A DNA stretch of 64,000 bases from an uncultured Lachnospiraceae bacterium (lineage in GTDB: Bacteria; Bacillota; Clostridia; Lachnospirales; Lachnospiraceae), in assembly GCA_900319245.1 (NCBI GenBank), contig ONNQ01000002.1, positions 1 to 64,000 of the forward strand. The letters run 5' to 3'. The notes beneath the pieces were generated by a model that did not search any database, had not been told where the DNA came from, and worked only from the letters and a program-made list of their open reading frames with translations. Positions 58,381 through 64,000 of the stretch are shown piece after piece. The position numbers were made by a program, and so were the translations under genes. Numbering within the stretch: position 1 is the stretch's first letter; every line of letters starts with the position of its first letter.

Positions 58381-58887
58381 ATGGGTAATACACAGGAACT
58401 TGTGACGATCATCCCGTGGACGTTCATCGCACAGATCCTCAACCTGTTCATCCAGATGTATCTGATCAAACGCTTCCTCTTCAAGCCTATCAATGAGGTC
58501 CTGCAGAAGAGAAGAGAGTTGGCGGATCAGGAGATCAGGGAAGCCAGAGAAGCGAAGGAAGAGGCAGACAGCTTGAAAGTGCAGTACGAAGAGGGCCTTG
58601 CCAACGCAAGGACAGAGGCGGCCCAGATCGTACAGAGCGCCCAGAAAGAGGCGCAGGTGATCGCGGATGAGACCGTACGCGAGGCACAGGAACAGGCTGC
58701 CGGCATTCGCAGAAAAGCGGAAGCGGATATCGCACAAGAGAAAAAGAAAGCGATCAATGAAGTCAAGGATGAGATCGGCGGTCTGGCAATGGATATTGCC
58801 GGCAAGGTTGTTGAGAAAGAGATCAACGAGGCGGATCACAAGAAGCTCATTGATGAATTTATTAAACATGTAGGAGAGGCATCATGA
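58381..58887 (+). CDS. atpF: ATP synthase F0 subunit b
   Basis: This is the peripheral stalk. The 168-residue protein has one N-terminal membrane segment (about 10-32, TIIPWTFIAQILNLFIQMYL) and a long charged helix typical of the b dimer, rich in Ala, Glu, Arg and Gln (about 40-150). CAAGGAGG precedes the ATG. It overlaps atpH by four bases. Confidence 0.95.
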   Translation: MGNTQELVTIIPWTFIAQILNLFIQMYLIKRFLFKPINEVLQKRRELADQEIREAREAKEEADSLKVQYEEGLANARTEAAQIVQSAQKEAQVIADETVREAQEQAAGIRRKAEADIAQEKKKAINEVKDEIGGLAMDIAGKVVEKEINEADHKKLIDEFIKHVGEAS

Positions 58888-59423
58888 CGACAGCGACAAG
58901 TCTGTATGGGCAGAGCCTGTACGACCTTGCTGCGGAGGAGGGCCTTACGGAAGAGATTTTGAAGCAGATGGAAGCCGTCGATGATATTTTCAAGGCAAAC
59001 CCTGACTATATCACGCTTTTACTTGAGCCTTCCATTCCCAGAAGAGAACGTCTGGGTCTCTTAAAAGAGGCGTTTAAGAACCAGCTCCATCCATATATGC
59101 TCAATTATCTTATGATCCTGCTTGAAAACAGTTTGCTCAGAGGATACAGCGCCAGTTATCGGACCTATCGCACATCTTATAATAAGGACCATGGCATCGC
59201 AGAAGCCACGGTGACAAGTGCGATCGAACTTACCAAGGCGCAGACAGAGTCCCTGACCAGCAAGCTGGAACAGATCAGTGGCAAAAAGATCGTTCTCAAG
59301 CAGAAAGTCGACAGCGCAGTCCTTGGTGGTCTCCGCGTAGAGATCGAGGGCAAACTGCTTGACGGAACCGTCATGGGCAGACTTACCGACCTTCGCAAAA
59401 AGGTCAGTGAAACAGTATTGTAA
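58884..59423 (+). CDS. atpH: ATP synthase F1 subunit delta
   Basis: This subunit joins the peripheral stalk to the F1 head. The 179-residue protein has the N-terminal helical bundle (LYGQSLYDLAAEEGLTEEIL) and the closing KVDSAVLGGLRVEIEGKLLD (about 138-157), which is the family signature. The start lies within atpF (ATGA), and GTAGGAGAGG precedes it. Confidence 0.95.
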   Translation: MTTATSLYGQSLYDLAAEEGLTEEILKQMEAVDDIFKANPDYITLLLEPSIPRRERLGLLKEAFKNQLHPYMLNYLMILLENSLLRGYSASYRTYRTSYNKDHGIAEATVTSAIELTKAQTESLTSKLEQISGKKIVLKQKVDSAVLGGLRVEIEGKLLDGTVMGRLTDLRKKVSETVL

Positions 59424-59435
59424 AGGAATAGACTA

Positions 59436-60956
59436 ATGGAATTAAAACCAGAGAAGATATCCCAGGTGATCCGCAGTCAGATTAAGAATTATCAGAATGC
59501 GATCATACAGAATGAGACCGGAACGGTCCTCACCGTCGGTGACGGTATCTCCAGGGTAAGCGGCCTGGTGAACTGCATGGCGGGCGAACTTCTCGAATTT
59601 GAGAACGGAACCTTTGGTATGGCACAGAACCTGGAGGAGACAAGCGTTTCCGCGGTTCTGTTCGGCGAAGACAAAGGTATCAGCGAAGGACAGACGGTCA
59701 AGAGAACAGGACGCGTAGTTTCTGTTCCCGTAGGAGAGGCCATGATTGGCCGCGTAGTCAACGCGATCGGACAGCCGATCGACGGCGCAGGACCGATTGA
59801 TACAACAGAGTTCAGGCCTGTTGAGTCTCCTGCACACGGAATTATTGAAAGACAGCCGGTTAAAGAGCCGCTGCAGACCGGTATCAAGGCAATCGACTCC
59901 ATGATCCCGATCGGAAGAGGCCAGCGTGAGCTGATCATCGGCGACCGCCAGACTGGTAAAACCACCATCGCGGTCGACACGATCCTGAACCAGAAGGGCA
60001 AGGACGTTATCTGTATCTATGTTGCAATCGGTCAGAAACGTTCCACTGTCACCGGCATTGTCTCCCAGCTCCAGGAGGGCGGCGCTATGGATTATTCCAT
60101 CGTTGTCGCTGCAACCGCATCGGAGCCTTCACCGCTTCAGTACATTGCGCCGTATTCGGGCTGCACAATGGGCGAGTATTTCATGAACAAGGGCAAACAC
60201 GTGCTGATCATCTACGATGATCTGTCCAAGCACGCAGTCGCATATCGTGCGCTGTCCCTTCTGATCCGTCGTCCCCCGGGACGTGAAGCCTACCCCGGCG
60301 ACGTATTCTATCTGCATTCCAGACTTCTTGAGAGAGCAGCGAAGCTTTCTGATGATCTGGGCGGCGGATCCCTTACTGCGCTTCCCATCATCGAGACGCA
60401 GGCAGGCGACGTATCGGCCTATATCCCGACTAACGTCATCTCCATCACAGATGGTCAGATCTTCCTTGAAACAGAGCTTTTCCACTCCGGTATTATGCCG
60501 GCTGTAAACCCCGGTATCTCGGTTTCCCGAGTCGGTGGTAACGCGCAGATCAAGGCGATGAAGAAGGTCGCAGGTACACTGAAGCTGATCTATTCGCAGT
60601 ATCGTGAGCTGCAGAGTTTTGCCCAGTTCGGATCCGATCTGGATGCGGATACCAAGGCAAGACTTGCGCAGGGCGAACGTATCGTGGAAGTTCTCAAGCA
60701 GGGCAAGTCTGCGCCTGTTCCTGTTGAAAAACAGGTCGCAATCCTCTATGCCGTTGTCAGAGGTATTTTGACAGATGTACAGGTCAAGGATATTGCCGAG
60801 TATGAAGAGAAGCTCTACAGACGTCTGGACGAAGATCCCGACGGCGCAGCAGCCATGAGAACCATTCGCGAGACCGGCGCACTTGACGAGACAGCAGAAG
60901 CTTCCCTGAAAGCCGCTCTGACGGCATTTACGCAGGAGTTTATAAAGAACAGATAA
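59436..60956 (+). CDS. atpA: ATP synthase F1 subunit alpha
   Basis: This is the non-catalytic nucleotide-binding subunit of the hexamer. The 506-residue protein shows the beta-barrel N domain, Walker [16 protein letters not shown] near 169-183, the [20 protein letters not shown]-like stretch ([17 protein letters not shown] near 285), the conserved arginine in [16 protein letters not shown] and a helical C domain. The weak AAAGGAAT site precedes the ATG. The length is normal. Confidence 0.97.
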   Translation: MELKPEKISQVIRSQIKNYQNAIIQNETGTVLTVGDGISRVSGLVNCMAGELLEFENGTFGMAQNLEETSVSAVLFGEDKGISEGQTVKRTGRVVSVPVGEAMIGRVVNAIGQPIDGAGPIDTTEFRPVESPAHGIIERQPVKEPLQTGIKAIDSMIPIGRGQRELIIGDRQTGKTTIAVDTILNQKGKDVICIYVAIGQKRSTVTGIVSQLQEGGAMDYSIVVAATASEPSPLQYIAPYSGCTMGEYFMNKGKHVLIIYDDLSKHAVAYRALSLLIRRPPGREAYPGDVFYLHSRLLERAAKLSDDLGGGSLTALPIIETQAGDVSAYIPTNVISITDGQIFLETELFHSGIMPAVNPGISVSRVGGNAQIKAMKKVAGTLKLIYSQYRELQSFAQFGSDLDADTKARLAQGERIVEVLKQGKSAPVPVEKQVAILYAVVRGILTDVQVKDIAEYEEKLYRRLDEDPDGAAAMRTIRETGALDETAEASLKAALTAFTQEFIKNR

Positions 60957-60971
60957 CGGAGGGATAAAGAT

Positions 60972-61844
60972 ATGGCAGCTGCCAATATGAAAGCTGTAAA
61001 ACTCCGGATCAAAAGCGTTCAGAACACCATGCAGATCACAAAGGCCATGCAGCTCGTCGCCGCATCCAAGCTCCGTAAAGCGAAGGAGAAAGCAGATCTG
61101 AGCAAACCCTATTTTACGATCATGAGGGAGACGCTCGTAGATATTGCCAAGGGAAACACCGATTTCCAGTCCCCTTATACGAAGCAGGTCGACAACGACA
61201 AGTGGCTGTATGTGGTCATCGCAGGCGACAGAGGACTTGCAGGCGGATATAACGCGAATCTCTTTAAATTTATGGACAGCGAGACCAAAGGAAGAGACTA
61301 TATGGTCCTTCCCATCGGCAAAAAATCCGTCGAATATTTCCGTCATCGCGGCGTGGAACTCATTACTGAAGAGTATGCGGAAGTCGCCAAAATCAGCGTT
61401 TCCGACTGCTTCGGTATTGCCAGAATGATCTGTGACGCTTATTCCAAAGGAAAATTCGGACACGTTCTTCTGTGCTATACAGACTTCGTATCGATGATGA
61501 CACAGACGCCCCGTTCTTCCTCCCTTCTTCCGCTATCTGATTTTGCGGATGAGATGAAGAAGCCGGAGGATACCGAAAAGGCTGTGCGTGATCTGATTCT
61601 TTATGAACCGGACAGTGAAACTGTCTTCAACGCGATCGTACCTGAATATCTTGCAGGTCTTCTGTACACCAGTATTAATGTATCGGTGGCAAGCGAACTG
61701 GCTGCAAGACGCACCGCAATGGAAGCGGCTACGGACAACGCCAGTGAGATGATCGAAAAGCTGAGCCTGTTCTACAATAGAGCAAGGCAGGCAAGCATCA
61801 CGCAGGAGATCACGGAGATCGTGGCCGGCGCAGAAGGGAATTGA
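60972..61844 (+). CDS. atpG: ATP synthase F1 subunit gamma
   Basis: This is the central rotating shaft. The 290-residue protein has the long N-terminal helix (LRIKSVQNTMQITKAMQLVA and ASKLRKA), GDRGLAGGYNAN near 79-90 and the C-terminal helix signature RRTAMEAATDNASEMIEKL near 244. CGGAGGG precedes the ATG, 15 bases after atpA. Confidence 0.96.
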   Translation: MAAANMKAVKLRIKSVQNTMQITKAMQLVAASKLRKAKEKADLSKPYFTIMRETLVDIAKGNTDFQSPYTKQVDNDKWLYVVIAGDRGLAGGYNANLFKFMDSETKGRDYMVLPIGKKSVEYFRHRGVELITEEYAEVAKISVSDCFGIARMICDAYSKGKFGHVLLCYTDFVSMMTQTPRSSSLLPLSDFADEMKKPEDTEKAVRDLILYEPDSETVFNAIVPEYLAGLLYTSINVSVASELAARRTAMEAATDNASEMIEKLSLFYNRARQASITQEITEIVAGAEGN

Positions 61845-61864
61845 TACTAAAGGAGTAGATATAA

Positions 61865-63253
<1,389 letters not shown>

Positions 63254-63288
63254 CGAGTACAAACGAGAGATGAAGGGAGGAAGACGCT

Positions 63289-63693
63289 ATGGCAACCTTC
63301 CGGTTACAGGTCGTCTCCATGGATGGCCTTGAATATGACGGACAGGTGCAGCGGATCAAGCTGCGCACCATACACGGTGATCTTGCGATCCTTGCCAGGC
63401 ACATGAATTATGTGACGGCCATCGGCATGGGTACCGCGACAGTGGTATTTGAAGACGGCACAGAGCGTAAAGCGGCCTGTATCGGCGGTATGCTCTCCAT
63501 GATGAACAATCATTGCCGCGTGATCCCCACAACGTGGGAATGGGGCGATGAGATTGACGTCAAGAGAGCGATGGAAGCAAAGAAGCGGGCAGAGGAGATA
63601 CTGCAGGAGAGCAATCTGGAGATGCAGGCAAGAGTGAACGCCGAGGCCAAGCTGTACAGAGCGCTGGTCAGAATCGGCAGTGCAAAGAAATAA
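63289..63693 (+). CDS. atpC: ATP synthase F1 subunit epsilon
   Basis: This regulatory subunit on the central stalk can inhibit ATP hydrolysis. The 134-residue protein has the beta-sandwich N domain (FRLQVVSMDGLEYDGQVQRI and HGDLAILARHMNYVTAIGMG) and the two-helix C domain (VKRAMEAKKRAEEILQES and onward, about 89-130). GGGAGGAAG precedes the ATG. It is the last gene of the operon and is followed by a strong terminator. Confidence 0.94.
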   Translation: MATFRLQVVSMDGLEYDGQVQRIKLRTIHGDLAILARHMNYVTAIGMGTATVVFEDGTERKAACIGGMLSMMNNHCRVIPTTWEWGDEIDVKRAMEAKKRAEEILQESNLEMQARVNAEAKLYRALVRIGSAKK

Positions 63694-63712
63694 TTCGTGT
63701 ATAACTATAGGT

Positions 63713-63749
63713 AAAAACAACCGGGTTCCTATGGAATCCGGTTGTTTTT
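63713..63749 (+). terminator. terminator of the ATP synthase operon
   Basis: AAAAACAACCGGGTTCC pairs with GGAATCCGGTTGTTTTT over 17 positions (one G-T) around a TAT loop and ends in T residues. Confidence 0.95.
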
Positions 63750-63796
63750 AATTATACGTTTCTATTTTTTATTCAATTTCATCGATGACATAATTA

Positions 63797-63830
63797 AAAA
63801 ACGAGCAGACCAATGCCTGCTCGTTTTTTA
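63797..63830. terminator. bidirectional terminator between atp operon and carB
   Basis: AAAAAACGAGCA and TGCTCGTTTTTT form a perfect 12-bp stem with a 10-base loop, with T runs on both strands; it closes carB on the minus strand. Confidence 0.93.
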
Positions 63831-63849
63831 ATCAACTGTATTGGGATCC

Positions 63850-64000
63850 TCAGTGGATCATCGCGTGCCACTCCTGCAGAGAATGGATATCGTTGTCGCC
63901 GTGCTTCTTGACATAGCGGATTCCTTCTGCTGCTGCGCGGGCCGCATCAATGGTTGTGATGTAGGGGACGCGGGCCTTGATGGCGTTCTTTCTTAAGTAG
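63850..64000 (-). CDS. carB: carbamoyl-phosphate synthase large subunit, C-terminal end (partial)
   Basis: Only the last 49 codons are in the window; the gene continues beyond position 64000. The residues YLRKNAIKARVPYITTIDAA and RAAAEGIRYVKK followed by SLQEWH are the end of the MGS-like allosteric domain of CarB, which makes carbamoyl phosphate from glutamine, bicarbonate and ATP for arginine and pyrimidine synthesis. The assignment rests on this short piece, but its pattern (VPYITT, AAAEGI) is characteristic. Confidence 0.8.
   Translation of the reverse strand, partial: YLRKNAIKARVPYITTIDAARAAAEGIRYVKKHGDNDIHSLQEWHAMIH

Overview
The window reads as a housekeeping segment of a low-oxygen Gram-positive chromosome, most likely class Clostridia and probably Lachnospiraceae. 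Supporting signs are the Gram-positive PolC replicase with built-in exonuclease, a SigH-type sigma factor, a class A penicillin-binding protein, a group-B-like [FeFe] hydrogenase, strong AGGAGG ribosome binding sites and intrinsic terminators. Several conserved Firmicutes gene orders can be recognised (cysS-mrnC-rlmB-sigH, pyrH-frr-uppS-cdsA-rseP-ispG-polC, rimP-nusA-ylxR-ylxQ-infB-rbfA-nrnA-truB-ribF-rpsO-pnp, nusB-xseA-xseB-ispA-tlyA-nadK-argR-recN, atpZ-atpI-atpBEFHAGDC). Base composition is roughly balanced. No insertion sequence, prophage, integrase or CRISPR array is visible. The lineage is my inference from gene content; no database was searched.

Layout. 1-6055: hydrogenase, then ispF, cysS, mrnC, rlmB, sigH and a 79-residue unknown on the plus strand. 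6190-11406: a block of four minus-strand genes with a surface theme: a very large secreted protein joining a metallo-beta-lactamase fold, choline-binding-type repeats and an NlpC/P60 peptidase, followed by a GT2 / NAGPA-type / small membrane protein operon whose promoter carries a perfect 22-bp palindrome. 11616-16641: class A PBP, tRNA-Thr(GGT), a YigZ/IMPACT protein and the Mg2+ transporter MgtE. 16745-18601: typA on the minus strand. 18802-28641: pyrH, frr, uppS, cdsA, rseP, ispG, polC, followed by a YARHG-type protein, a Cys-type glutathione peroxidase and tRNA-Glu(CTC).

30598-42155: the nusA/infB translation operon continuing to nrnA, truB, ribF, rpsO and pnp, with a terminator hairpin in the rimP leader and a structured rpsO leader. 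42268-54398: prfC, then an Asp23/Gls24 protein, nusB, xseA, xseB, ispA, tlyA, nadK, argR, recN, a DUF1836 protein and pcrA. 54581-56303: a small membrane protein with an acidic tail and a TrmA/RlmD-type rRNA methyltransferase. 56396-63693: a complete F-type ATP synthase operon. 63850-64000: the 3' end of carB on the minus strand, running off the window.

How the parts fit. IspF and IspG (MEP isoprenoid route), IspA and UppS feed undecaprenyl phosphate to wall synthesis, where the class A PBP works. dxr and dxs are missing from their usual slots beside rseP and ispA. The most interesting points are the ATP synthase c subunit, which carries a two-carboxylate ion-site pattern suggesting Na+ coupling; the MBL/CW-binding/NlpC-P60 fusion; the palindrome-controlled surface operon; and the likely regulatory leaders of rimP, rpsO and mgtE. 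I found no clear new defence or mobile system.
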